Assembly: GCF_900314695.1 (NCBI RefSeq)
Contig: NZ_OMWD01000003.1
Location: forward strand, 1-64,000
DNA: 64,000 nucleotides
Source of the DNA: an uncultured Methanobrevibacter sp.
GTDB taxonomy: Archaea > Methanobacteriota > Methanobacteria > Methanobacteriales > Methanobacteriaceae
Direction of reading: 5' to 3'
Shown: positions 52,331-60,676 of the stretch, one piece after another
Layout: every line of letters begins with the position of its first letter
Position numbering within the stretch: position 1 is the first letter of the stretch
The notes under the pieces: model-generated
The model's input: the letters and a program-made list of their open reading frames with translations, nothing else
What the model was told of the DNA's origin: nothing
Databases searched by the model: none
Position numbers and translations under genes: made by a program

Positions 52331-55300
52331 TTAGAAGAAAATGTCCAATGAACTCTGCTTGGACTTGTCACTTTCAAAAAGCGAGTTGATACCAAATTCC
52401 TGAATCTCCAATCTCTGTTCAAGATAATGTGAAACGGGGTATCTGTTAACCAAATCCCTTGAGATTTCAAGGTACTTTGTAACCGATCCTTTTGAAACGG
52501 ACAATATCAGATTGCCTCCACATTTGCATTTTCCGGTAAGGGGCATTCTTCTATACTTTGCTCCGCATTTGGTGCATCTGACCTTCTGCTTGGAAAATGC
52601 CCTTGAGTTACCCATAATGTCCGGCAGGAAATGGGAAGATAAAACCTTTTCAACAACTCCCCTTTGATCCACTGCCCTAATCTTTTCGGCAAGGGTGATT
52701 TGAGCCTCTACCTTTTCTCTCATTGAAGGCAGTCTCTTGTAAAGACACACTGTAGGACCTGCATGAATGCTTGAGGTGTGGTGTGAAAACATAAGTCCTT
52801 CATATTGCTGTGGTGTTCCCAAATGCATCTCCACATTGTCAATGTATTCCAGAACGTCAGCCGGCTTGTGAGGGGTATAGGTTTCCTCATAGAATTCAAC
52901 AGGGAACCTTTCGAAAATGTCCAGGTTGTGGGATTCGTCGTCTATCTCCTCAGGATCAATTCTTGAAGATAAAACCAATGGAGCATCCATACTTCCACCT
53001 CTGGTATTCGGAAGGTATGTCTTTGAAAAGTTAATCAGGGCATCCAAAAGAAGCATTACAGCATCTTCGTCACTGTCACAGTTTCTACGTTTTGCAGAAT
53101 GGAAATACGGGTGGGCATAACATCCGAGCGCCTTTGTAAATCCGACGATTCTTCCAAGAACTCCTGCTGATGTGTGCGGCGCAAGGCCTGCAACCAAATG
53201 CCCAATCAAATCGCTTCTTTCCTTGACATTGTAAAACGGCTCCATATCATAGTAGCGTACAAGTTCATCGTCAATGAACTGGGCGGTTCTGAGAAGATAC
53301 TCTCCACAGTTGTCTGAAATAACGATGTCCTGAACCCTGAGTTCAATGATTTGGTCTTCACTTTCAATAGGATTTCCATAACAGTCCTTTTCATAGCCCA
53401 TTTCCAAAAGCTTTTCAACTGTAACTCCAATTTCTTTCGGAACGAAATGGGTTAGGGGCAGGTCAGTTGAATCGTGACGAATTGTTCCGTCCTTGAATGT
53501 AAACACTTCATTTTTAGCTCTCAATATTCCCTTTTCAAGAGGTTCGGGCAGCTTTGCCTCTGAAATCATTCCGACAACACCTTTAACCTCATCAACCCTT
53601 CTGACCTTAACGTTGTCTGAAGCTTTTTTGAGCATGCTTGCAAGAGGAATGCTCTTTTGGCTAGGCTTTCTCATTTCGGTCGGATGGCCACATTCCGGAC
53701 ATAATGAATTGTATGAGCTTACTCCACATTCCGGATTGGTACATTTTCTTCTTGACAGTTCAATTTTGATGTTTCCCTTCTTGGCTGCGGTAGCTATCAG
53801 TCTTCTGGAGCCTCCATAATTACCGATAGGAAAGAGCCCATGCGGTGCAGGTTTCATCAGTCTTTCCTTGGATTTTTCAGGCCTACCTACACGGGTTCCA
53901 ATATATGCTGGAGCCTTGTTCTTGATTTCAACAGGGGAAATCTCATTCAATGCCTCAATTGTGGTTGTCTTTTCAGGCAGTTTTTTGGACAGTGTAATTA
54001 CCAGAGCGTATGAATGATCCTTGTCGATAATGATTTTATCGTCACGTACAATATGGGGAACACCGATTATTTCCAGTGTTCTTTTCTGATAGGACAAATC
54101 CAATTCAAGCTCCTCATTGATCTTGTAGGTTGATTTGGCCTGATTTATCAAGTCAATCAATGAATTCAAATCTGCGATTGTAACGTCATTATAACAATAA
54201 GTGTATTTTGGGTGAAGCGGGATGTCATAGTCCTTGGAGAGTGTGAACGCTTCGATTGCGGTAAGATATTCATACTCGAGCTTGTGCATATCAAGGTCGT
54301 TGTTGTCTGCATCGAAGTTTTCGCTTCTAGTGAGCAGCTGTATCCACCACTCTTCACACCATCCGGACGGATACAAAGGCTGGTTGTTTCTTAAAAATTC
54401 TCCGAACGCAACGAGCATATCTCCTAAAAAGAGTATTTCAACTACGTCCTTTTTAAGCTCTCGGGCTTGTTTGATGCTGTCGATTGCCACGACATCGCCG
54501 TTTTTAAGCTTGACTATAGGTCCTTCAATGGAATCGACCGGAACGACACAGTTACCTTTTCCGGGATACTCGATTTTGAGTTGTGTTCCAACAGCCAAAA
54601 ATTCAAGCAGAGCCATTGTTGCCGGATGAACTCCCATTGTTGCAAGGCCTGTATTTCTGCTTCTTCCATATCTGAGTCTGAATCCTCCCTTCTCTGAAGG
54701 ATATCCTAAAATAGGCCTTCCGCCAATAATATCCTGGATGTATTTAGGTTCACTGACAATATCTGAATCGTCTCCGTCATCTCCTCCGGAATCGTCTTTT
54801 TTAGGTTTGGAATATTCGGTAAGCCATTCCCAGTTAAGGCCCAATTTATTGGAGATTTTATGAATCTTTTTTGATTTCTGGATAACTCCCTCAACCATCG
54901 CAAGAAGTGCTCCTCCACGAATGTTGTTGGTTTCTACACGTTCCAAATCCCTGTGTGACACTTCAACCTGGTCGGTCTGCTCTCCTGTTACTTCAACCGG
55001 AATGTTGTTTGCAGCGAATCTCACTTCTTCTGGTGTTGGTGAGTATTGAAGGTTTGTAACTTCGGATTCGTAAAGCTCGACCTCTTCTACGTATCTTTCG
55101 ATTTCATCGTCTATCGGCTTGAACCTGTCGATGTTGATTGCCTGTCTGATTTTATCTCCTAAAAGAACTGCAAGTGCTGCAGCTGTACCTCCGGCACTTC
55201 TGATAGGGCCTGCAAAATAAACTCCAATGTATTTTGTTCCGTCAAAATTGTCCTTGATTTTAACATCGGAAATACCTTCCAGAGGTGCTGCAACCACTCC

Positions 55301-55630
55301 TTCTGTAAGGATAGCCAGCGCAGTCCTGAGACCCTGATCTGACCTTTGCTCTTCGTTCCATTCAGCCTTTTCGCCGGTGAGCGTAAATTTGCCTGATGCA
55401 ATTTCAGCGGCAATTTCAAAGGCAACGGATTCCCTGTCCATATCTTTTTCCAATTCCTTGATACGATTTGCAACCCCTTCCGGACCAACAAGCCCTTCGA
55501 CTCTTTCTGCTAAATCCTTTGCAAGAGGCACTTCAGTTTTTGTTTCAACATCTAAACCTTTTGACCTAGCCTCATTAGCTATATCGTATAGGTGATGGGT
55601 ATCAGCTTCTAATCTGTCAAAATAATCCAT
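52331..55630 (-). CDS. polC: DNA polymerase D large subunit (DP2)
   Basis: 1099 residues. N-terminal DP2 region to about 350 (PIRSAGGTAAALAVLLGDKIRQ near 140). Zinc sites: CTNPECGVSSYNSLCPECG near 648 and CTKCGAKYRRMPLTGKCKCGG near 1030. The catalytic acidic motif RRNCDSDEDAVMLLLDALIN is near 865. This is the replicative polymerase subunit of Euryarchaeota. No intein interrupts it, although DP2 is a common intein site. GGCGATAAAATGG marks the start. polB (DP1) is not nearby. Confidence 0.96.
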   Translation of the reverse strand: MDYFDRLEADTHHLYDIANEARSKGLDVETKTEVPLAKDLAERVEGLVGPEGVANRIKELEKDMDRESVAFEIAAEIASGKFTLTGEKAEWNEEQRSDQGLRTALAILTEGVVAAPLEGISDVKIKDNFDGTKYIGVYFAGPIRSAGGTAAALAVLLGDKIRQAINIDRFKPIDDEIERYVEEVELYESEVTNLQYSPTPEEVRFAANNIPVEVTGEQTDQVEVSHRDLERVETNNIRGGALLAMVEGVIQKSKKIHKISNKLGLNWEWLTEYSKPKKDDSGGDDGDDSDIVSEPKYIQDIIGGRPILGYPSEKGGFRLRYGRSRNTGLATMGVHPATMALLEFLAVGTQLKIEYPGKGNCVVPVDSIEGPIVKLKNGDVVAIDSIKQARELKKDVVEILFLGDMLVAFGEFLRNNQPLYPSGWCEEWWIQLLTRSENFDADNNDLDMHKLEYEYLTAIEAFTLSKDYDIPLHPKYTYCYNDVTIADLNSLIDLINQAKSTYKINEELELDLSYQKRTLEIIGVPHIVRDDKIIIDKDHSYALVITLSKKLPEKTTTIEALNEISPVEIKNKAPAYIGTRVGRPEKSKERLMKPAPHGLFPIGNYGGSRRLIATAAKKGNIKIELSRRKCTNPECGVSSYNSLCPECGHPTEMRKPSQKSIPLASMLKKASDNVKVRRVDEVKGVVGMISEAKLPEPLEKGILRAKNEVFTFKDGTIRHDSTDLPLTHFVPKEIGVTVEKLLEMGYEKDCYGNPIESEDQIIELRVQDIVISDNCGEYLLRTAQFIDDELVRYYDMEPFYNVKERSDLIGHLVAGLAPHTSAGVLGRIVGFTKALGCYAHPYFHSAKRRNCDSDEDAVMLLLDALINFSKTYLPNTRGGSMDAPLVLSSRIDPEEIDDESHNLDIFERFPVEFYEETYTPHKPADVLEYIDNVEMHLGTPQQYEGLMFSHHTSSIHAGPTVCLYKRLPSMREKVEAQITLAEKIRAVDQRGVVEKVLSSHFLPDIMGNSRAFSKQKVRCTKCGAKYRRMPLTGKCKCGGNLILSVSKGSVTKYLEISRDLVNRYPVSHYLEQRLEIQEFGINSLFESDKSKQSSLDIFF

Positions 55631-55817
55631 TTTATCGCCACAAATTATTAAAATTAATTCAGTATATAATTATTGATTTTCATAATATTAATAATATTTG
55701 CAAGTGTGAAAATGTGGCTTGGAATTTTGACAATCTTTAAATATGGTGTTAAAGAAAAATTTAATTTTAGTATACTGGTGGTCGAATTTTGTTTTTATTG
55801 CTATTTTGGTGATATAA

Positions 55818-56876
55818 ATGTCTGATAAAAAACCTGTTAATGCTATGTATGGCACTAAAATGAGTTTAAATCTTGATAAAATTAAAAATAAATCTAATGA
55901 TGAAGTGGTTGAAGAGACTCCTGCTGTTGAACAAGTTGAAGAGCCAGTTGTAGAAGCTCCAGTTGAAGAGACTCCTGTTTTGGAAGAAGAGGAAGTTGAG
56001 GAAATTGAAGAGGCTCCTGAAGAAGTTGAAGATCCAGTTGAAGAGGCTCCTGTTTTGGAAGAAGAGGAAGTTGAAGAGGTTGTTGAAAAAACACCTGCTC
56101 CTAAAAAAGAAGATAAGGGTGTAGAAGAATCTGTTGAAACCTCTGTTGATTACAATGTAGTTTCCAAATTGAAAAAAGAGCTTTCTGAGAAAAATGAAAA
56201 ACTTTCAAATCAATCAAATGAGCTTAATTACTTAACTAATAAAGTCATTCCAAGACTCAAAAAGGAAAATTCCGAATTGAAAAGCGTTAAGATTGAATTG
56301 ACTGATGCTTTGGAAAAAAGTACAAGGAAATACTTCGACCAATTGGATATCAATGAGGATTTAAGTAATGAGATAGGAAAACTCGGTGCAGACGGTGCAG
56401 TCAATAAAGTAAGGGCTGATAAATTAGAAGCAGAATTGGAAACAATCAAATCCGATTACGAATCTAAAATTTCAGATTTAAAAGACGAATTGAATTCTAA
56501 AGATATTCATGAAGTTGACAAACTCAAAGAACAAAATAAAACTTTAAAACAAAGAATTGAAGATTTGAACAATGATATTGACTCATTGAAAGATGAAAAC
56601 AATGGTCTCAATTCTGAAATTGCCGAGTTAAGAAAAGACCTAATTGAAATCGGTAATTATAAAGAAGAAGTGGATAAACAAAACAAGGATGCCATTTCCA
56701 AATATAAGGAAGAAATTTCTTCACTTAAAACTCAATTGAAAGTTAAGGAAAGTAGCTACGATAAGTTATCCAATGAAAACAACAAAACAATTACTGATTT
56801 AAGAAAACAAGTTAAAAAACTTGAAGAACAATTGGAAAAAGAATCCAACAAAGGATTATTCAATAGATTCAAATAG
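55818..56876 (+). CDS. acidic repeat and coiled-coil protein
   Basis: 352 residues. Residues about 30-105 are Glu/Pro/Val-rich with a repeated unit (VEETP, VEEAPVLEEEEVEE appears twice). Residues 115-345 are a nearly unbroken coiled coil with heptads (LKKELSEKNEKLSNQSNELN...), ending NKGLFNRFK. There is no signal peptide or membrane segment. A cytoskeletal or scaffold role is possible but not shown. GGTGATATAAATG fixes the start. Confidence 0.72.
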   Translation: MSDKKPVNAMYGTKMSLNLDKIKNKSNDEVVEETPAVEQVEEPVVEAPVEETPVLEEEEVEEIEEAPEEVEDPVEEAPVLEEEEVEEVVEKTPAPKKEDKGVEESVETSVDYNVVSKLKKELSEKNEKLSNQSNELNYLTNKVIPRLKKENSELKSVKIELTDALEKSTRKYFDQLDINEDLSNEIGKLGADGAVNKVRADKLEAELETIKSDYESKISDLKDELNSKDIHEVDKLKEQNKTLKQRIEDLNNDIDSLKDENNGLNSEIAELRKDLIEIGNYKEEVDKQNKDAISKYKEEISSLKTQLKVKESSYDKLSNENNKTITDLRKQVKKLEEQLEKESNKGLFNRFK

Positions 56877-56909
56877 ATGATTGATTTCATCTATTAACTT
56901 ATTTTTTTT

Positions 56910-57398
56910 ATGAAAACTGATGCTTATTTTATGGATGAAGCCATTAAAGAGGCTGAAAAATCTTTGGCTGAAGGTGGAATTCCAATCGGTGCCGTTCTTG
57001 TCAAGGACGGGCAAATCATTTCAAGAGGCCATAACAGGCTGATTCAAAACGATTCTGTATTATTGCATGCCGAAATGGATGCAATTGAAAATGCAGGGCG
57101 TCTTGATTATGATGATTACGTGAAATGCACACTGTATACCACTCTTTCGCCATGTCCGATGTGCTCTGGGGCGGTGATTTTATATAATATTCCTCGTGTA
57201 GTAATCGGTGAAAACACCACTCTTATGGGCGCTGAAGGATTGCTTGAATGCAATTGCGTTGAAGTGGTTGTCCTGAATGATATGAGATGTAGGGATCTCT
57301 TCTTGAGATTTGCATGCAACAATCCGGGCGTTTGGGAAGACGAGCTTGCAAAGGTAGGAAACACTACGGAGGTTAAAGATGGAAATAATAGTGACTGA
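56910..57398 (+). CDS. cytidine/cytosine deaminase-family enzyme
   Basis: 162 residues. Zinc motif HAEMDAIE near 58-65 and PCPMCSGAVI near 84-93; IGAVLVKDGQIISRGHNR is typical of CDA fold. NIPRVVIGENTT and a C-terminal NNPGVWEDELAKVG match fungal-type cytosine deaminase and nucleotide deaminases more than TadA. The base used as substrate is not certain. Its end overlaps the next gene by 20 nt. Confidence 0.85.
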   Translation: MKTDAYFMDEAIKEAEKSLAEGGIPIGAVLVKDGQIISRGHNRLIQNDSVLLHAEMDAIENAGRLDYDDYVKCTLYTTLSPCPMCSGAVILYNIPRVVIGENTTLMGAEGLLECNCVEVVVLNDMRCRDLFLRFACNNPGVWEDELAKVGNTTEVKDGNNSD

Positions 57399-57756
57399 CG
57401 AGCGTGATGAACGCTTTGTTGAATTTTGCCGGTCATTCGGCTGTGTGGTCGATGACCCTCAGGTAGTTCTGCTTTTAAACAGATTCGGCAAGGTTGTGGG
57501 ATGCGCCAGCTTCAAGGTTTATGATTCCGATTCCTGTGAAATCACTACGTTGTTTTTAAATTCCTATGACGACAGGGAAAAGATTGCCTACAAGCTGATA
57601 AGACAGCTTGAAAAGATTGCCATGGATTATGAATTCAAAAGTGTTGTCGTCAGCTTCGATTCAAGGGAAGACATTCTGGTTGAAATATTTGAAAAACTTG
57701 ATTATCAATTTGTCGATGAGCTTTTGGCGAAAAAAGAGTTCAAGAGTTTGATTTAA
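57379..57756 (+). CDS. GNAT-like N-acetyltransferase
   Basis: 125 residues. The start at ATG 57379 has GGAGGTTAAAG just before it, inside the deaminase gene. Strands and helix fit a small GNAT: VVGCASFKVYDSDSCEITTL, then NSYDDREKIAYKLIRQLEKIA as acetyl-CoA motif A without the usual Q/RxxGxG/A, and VVVSFDSREDILVEIFEKLDYQ. Because motif A is weak, activity is uncertain. Part of its 3' end is duplicated at 57968-58051. Confidence 0.6.
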   Translation: MEIIVTDERDERFVEFCRSFGCVVDDPQVVLLLNRFGKVVGCASFKVYDSDSCEITTLFLNSYDDREKIAYKLIRQLEKIAMDYEFKSVVVSFDSREDILVEIFEKLDYQFVDELLAKKEFKSLI

Positions 57757-57870
57757 TAACTGATTTTCTAAAATGCTTATTCAAATGTCTTGAATTCATA
57801 CTTTTTTTTTTAAAAAATTAATCCTTTTATAAAGCAATATTTCATCTTAAAAACAACATAATTGATTTCT

Positions 57871-57949
57871 CCTTTAAATTGTGGGAATCTTCAAATATTA
57901 CGATGATTGTTTTATAATGGCCTATTGGCTATATTTGAGTTTGTTTATT
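57871..57949 (+). repeat. repeat A, copy 2
   Basis: CCTTTAAATTGTGGGAA... aligns with 37143-37224 over about 80 bp (shared TCAAATATTA, GATGATTGTTT, AATGGCC, TTTGTTTATT). The inner hairpin ATGGCC-TATT-GGCTAT is kept with one G-U pair, although the sequence changed. The outer inverted arm is missing at the right. Confidence 0.55.
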
Positions 57950-57967
57950 GTGGGAAAAATAGTCTTG

Positions 57968-58051
57968 GAGTGTAAATTCAAAAATGTTGTCATTAGCTTT
58001 GATTTAGGGGAAGATAGTTCGGTGAAAATTATCCTTATGGAATTTAAATAA
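57968..58051 (+). pseudogene. duplicated tail of the GNAT-like gene
   Basis: A 27-codon open stretch reads ECKFKNVVISFDLGEDSSVK, then IILMEFK and TAA. It matches YEFKSVVVSFDSREDILVE in the intact gene ending at 57756. It has no start, so it is a partial duplicate left next to repeat A copy 2. Confidence 0.65.
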
Positions 58052-58114
58052 GGAAGTAAAAAAAATAGAGAAATGAGTCAAAAAATTATTTAAAAAGAAA
58101 TTTTTGCTAAAAAA

Positions 58115-58152
58115 ATAAATTTAAAAAAGATTAAGCTTCTTTTCTTAATCTT
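58115..58152 (-). terminator. terminator of lysS
   Basis: AAGATTAAG (58127-58135) / CTTAATCTT (58144-58152), overlapping the lysS stop; on the minus strand it is followed by U-rich sequence (complement of 58111-58128). Confidence 0.75.
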
Positions 58153-59714
58153 TTTACAACAAAGTCCTTATCCAAGCTTAATAAAAATGAGGCAGCTCTT
58201 GGACCTTGTTTTTGACCGAGAATCATTTTATAAATTGCCTGGAAACCTTTTTGAGGTTTTAATCCTTGACCTTCAAGGATTTCATACATCGCATCGTGCA
58301 ATTCGGCTGCATCACTGAATTCAGTATTTTCCATCAAATCAGCCAGTTCAGCCAGGAATTTGTCCTGTTCTTCGGTCAATGGCAATTTAGGCACGCTTTT
58401 TTCCTGAACCTGGAATTTCACGAATTTAGGTGCGTAATTGTCCAGCCAGTATATTACATTGTCGACCCTTTCCCTGTACTGGGCCATTTCTGTTTCGGTC
58501 AAATCACCAAATTCCTTATCTTCAAAGCTTTTGGTCAGTTGGGAGTTCCTTTTAAGGATCTCAAATATCTTTTCAAGGTTATCTCCTGCAATCTGATAAG
58601 CGTTAACAAGGAATCTGAACGGCGGTCTGAAAGGCAAAGGCGCATCAGGATTCATCTGAACTATTTCATAGATTTCCTTGAATTTTCTTTCCTCTTTTTC
58701 GGATGGAGCTTCCACTTCATCGTAGAACACTTTTTCAACTGTATCGAAACTGTCAATGAAGTCTAAAAACGGCATTTTAGGTGAGAAATCCTTTGCTTTC
58801 ATAGGTTTTGACCTGAAGAGATAATAGTGAAGACTTTCTGCAGGTCCTATTTTCAGCCATTCCTCAGGTGCAAAGAAAACACCGTGTGATTTACTCATAG
58901 CTTCTCCGTCAAGGGTAATCCATTCGTATGGCACTGGATATGGTGCAGGATAGTCGAAAATTTCTTCTGAAATGACGCTGCTTACATCATATGACCCTCC
59001 GCTTGCGGCATGGTCTTTTCCAAAGGGCTCGCAGGTAACTCCCAATATTTTCCATCTTGCAGCCCATTCGACTCTCCATGTTAACTTTCCGTTTCCGGAT
59101 TTGATGTCCATTTCACCGTCATGGCCGCATTCACATCTGTATTTTACAATGTCTCCATCAAAATCATAAGCTTCTGTGGTATTGACCCTTCCGCACTCTT
59201 CACAGATTGGATTATAAGGAAGCCAGTCATCAGCTAAAGGTTCCCTTCTGTATTCGTTGAATATCTCCTTGATTCTTTCCACATTTTCAAAGGCGGTTCT
59301 TATATAATCGTTATAGACTCCTGACTGATACATTTCAAAACCTGATTTCGCTTCCATTTCTATTCCATAATCATCTATTACTGAAAGCAAAGGTTTTTCG
59401 AAGTGCTCTACAAAGTTTGCACAGCATCCGTCAGGACATGGAATGGTTGAGTATGGCATTCCAAGGTATTTGTCATAATCTTCAGGCAATGGATAAGGGA
59501 CTTTTCTGAGCGGATCGTGGTCATCAGCAATCCAGATGGTTTTAGCTTTCTTTCCTTTTTCCCTTAATTTTTTTCCAATTCCGTTAGCTATAAAAATGTC
59601 GCAAGAGTTTCCAATATGTATTGAACCTGAAATTGAGGTTCCACTTGCAATTACATGTTCTTCTACGTCTCTTTTAGCCAGTTCATCGGCTATGTTTTCA
59701 ATCCAATGTGTCAT
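58131..59714 (-). CDS. lysS: class I lysyl-tRNA synthetase
   Basis: 527 residues. Class I signatures: HIGN in SGTSISGSIHIGNS near 26-34, and KMSKS-like GEAMSKSHG near 282-290. Zinc-like cysteines lie in CEECGRVNTTEAY...CECGHDGE near 175. Class I LysRS is typical of many archaea, replacing the bacterial class II form. It charges tRNA-Lys. GGTGAATATATG marks the start. Confidence 0.95.
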   Translation of the reverse strand: MTHWIENIADELAKRDVEEHVIASGTSISGSIHIGNSCDIFIANGIGKKLREKGKKAKTIWIADDHDPLRKVPYPLPEDYDKYLGMPYSTIPCPDGCCANFVEHFEKPLLSVIDDYGIEMEAKSGFEMYQSGVYNDYIRTAFENVERIKEIFNEYRREPLADDWLPYNPICEECGRVNTTEAYDFDGDIVKYRCECGHDGEMDIKSGNGKLTWRVEWAARWKILGVTCEPFGKDHAASGGSYDVSSVISEEIFDYPAPYPVPYEWITLDGEAMSKSHGVFFAPEEWLKIGPAESLHYYLFRSKPMKAKDFSPKMPFLDFIDSFDTVEKVFYDEVEAPSEKEERKFKEIYEIVQMNPDAPLPFRPPFRFLVNAYQIAGDNLEKIFEILKRNSQLTKSFEDKEFGDLTETEMAQYRERVDNVIYWLDNYAPKFVKFQVQEKSVPKLPLTEEQDKFLAELADLMENTEFSDAAELHDAMYEILEGQGLKPQKGFQAIYKMILGQKQGPRAASFLLSLDKDFVVKRLRKEA

Positions 59715-59805
59715 ATATTCACCGTAAATAAAAAAATTATCATTAAAATAAGTATACTAATAAGTCTTTGTTATTATTAATATAAAAAGATTAGTTTAAT
59801 AAACC

Positions 59806-60055
59806 TTACCTAATAACATGTTAGGTAATTTTGATGAAGCATTGCCTTACCTTGATAAGGCAGCACAGATAGATGGAATAATTTGAGTTTAAAAAAAATA
59901 AAATCCTTAATAGAAGATGAACGGATGATTAGGATTATAAAAAAATGTTATTTAATGTCTTATTGTAGAAATAAATCCCTACAATATTCTCGCAGACATT
60001 AAATTCATTATATCCCTAGAGGTTTACTTGAAAGTAACTCTCTTGTTTTAATAAT
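59806..60055. ncRNA. candidate multi-hairpin structured RNA
   Basis: Consecutive stems: TTACCTAA (59806-59813) / TTAGGTAA (59821-59828); TGCCTTA (59843-59849) / TAAGGCA (59856-59862); a nested pair TTTAATGTCT (59951-59960) / AGACATTAAA (59994-60003) holding ATTGTAG (59962-59968) / CTACAAT (59979-59985); and TTACTT / AAGTAA near 60024-60037, followed by a T-rich stretch. The strand and the transcript are not shown. Confidence 0.4.
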
Positions 60056-60211
60056 TTATGGAATGTCATATATAAATTTAATCTTATTTGAAAATGGCAA
60101 TTAAACAGTGGTCATCTAAGGGAAAAACCTTCAAGAAAACAATAACATGTTTTCAAAAGACTATCATCGATAATTTTGATAATATTTAATTGCCTAAAGT
60201 AGAGGTGAAAT

Positions 60212-60352
60212 GTGAGTCATTATCTTCAATCAACATTGAAAACATTAATATCTTTAATTATTGAAAAAATATTAAAACTATATGTTCCAATCATGAAAAT
60301 AATTATCTCCATTAGTTTCACCTCCTTGGGATATAATGGGGGAACACCATAA
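60212..60352 (+). CDS. possible 46-residue small protein
   Basis: GTG 60212-60214 to TAA 60350-60352. AGAGGTGA lies 3 nt before the start. Product MSHYLQSTLKTLISLIIEKI, then LKLYVPIMKIIISISFTSLGYNGGTP, amphipathic and hydrophobic. It overlaps the minus-strand small frame at 60226-60312, so at most one is likely to be real. Confidence 0.3.
   Translation: MSHYLQSTLKTLISLIIEKILKLYVPIMKIIISISFTSLGYNGGTP
60226..60312 (-). CDS. possible 28-residue small hydrophobic protein
   Basis: ATG 60310-60312, TGA 60226-60228. GGAGGTGAAAC (complement of 60314-60324) is a near-perfect ribosome site 2 nt before the ATG. Product MEIIIFMIGTYSFNIFSII, then KDINVFNVD, hydrophobic at the N-terminus. No family is recognised. 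Confidence 0.35.
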   Translation of the reverse strand: MEIIIFMIGTYSFNIFSIIKDINVFNVD

Positions 60353-60635
60353 CAGATGCGAGAAAAAACTGTTACAATAAGAAAATAAATATTTGTTAAT
60401 AATCATTAACATCATACTTATCTACCTCCCTAACATTAATTGAAGGCTTTTTAACTAGATATATATTGTTAAATAAATAATTTAAATCTTGTTGAACTCA
60501 TTTAGTAAAATTGCAGTGATTATAACAATATATATGAAGTTTTCGGCAATATAAATCAAAATAATATTTGAAAATCAATATGATGAGGCCATTTAACAAA
60601 ATTGTTCTAAATGTGAGAAATTGCTTGATGGTTAA

Positions 60636-60676
60636 AAAAATAAAAAAAGAAGTAAAATAGATATGATTATCTATTT
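60636..60676 (-). terminator. terminator of thiC
   Basis: AAATAGATA (60655-60663) / TATCTATTT (60668-60676), loop TGAT, over the thiC stop; on the minus strand T-runs follow (complement of 60634-60648). Confidence 0.75.

Larger units (their letters stand above)
59715..60670. other. gene-poor structured region between lysS and thiC
   Basis: 956 bp without a known gene. It holds a run of hairpins (59806-60055), two small frames on opposite strands in 60212-60352, and AT-rich sequence up to the thiC terminator. Base runs give no frame above 50 codons other than those listed. Confidence 0.6.

Noticed and set aside
52810..53120. Plus-strand frames within polC
   Set aside because: Antisense shadows of DP2 with no ribosome sites or motifs.
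52331..55630. Intein in DP2
   Set aside because: The frame is continuous across the usual insertion motif NCDSDED and the length is normal for intein-free DP2.
59715..60670. Known riboswitch before lysS or after thiC
   Set aside because: No TPP or lysine riboswitch core is recognisable, and the thiC upstream region (61970-62211) shows none either.
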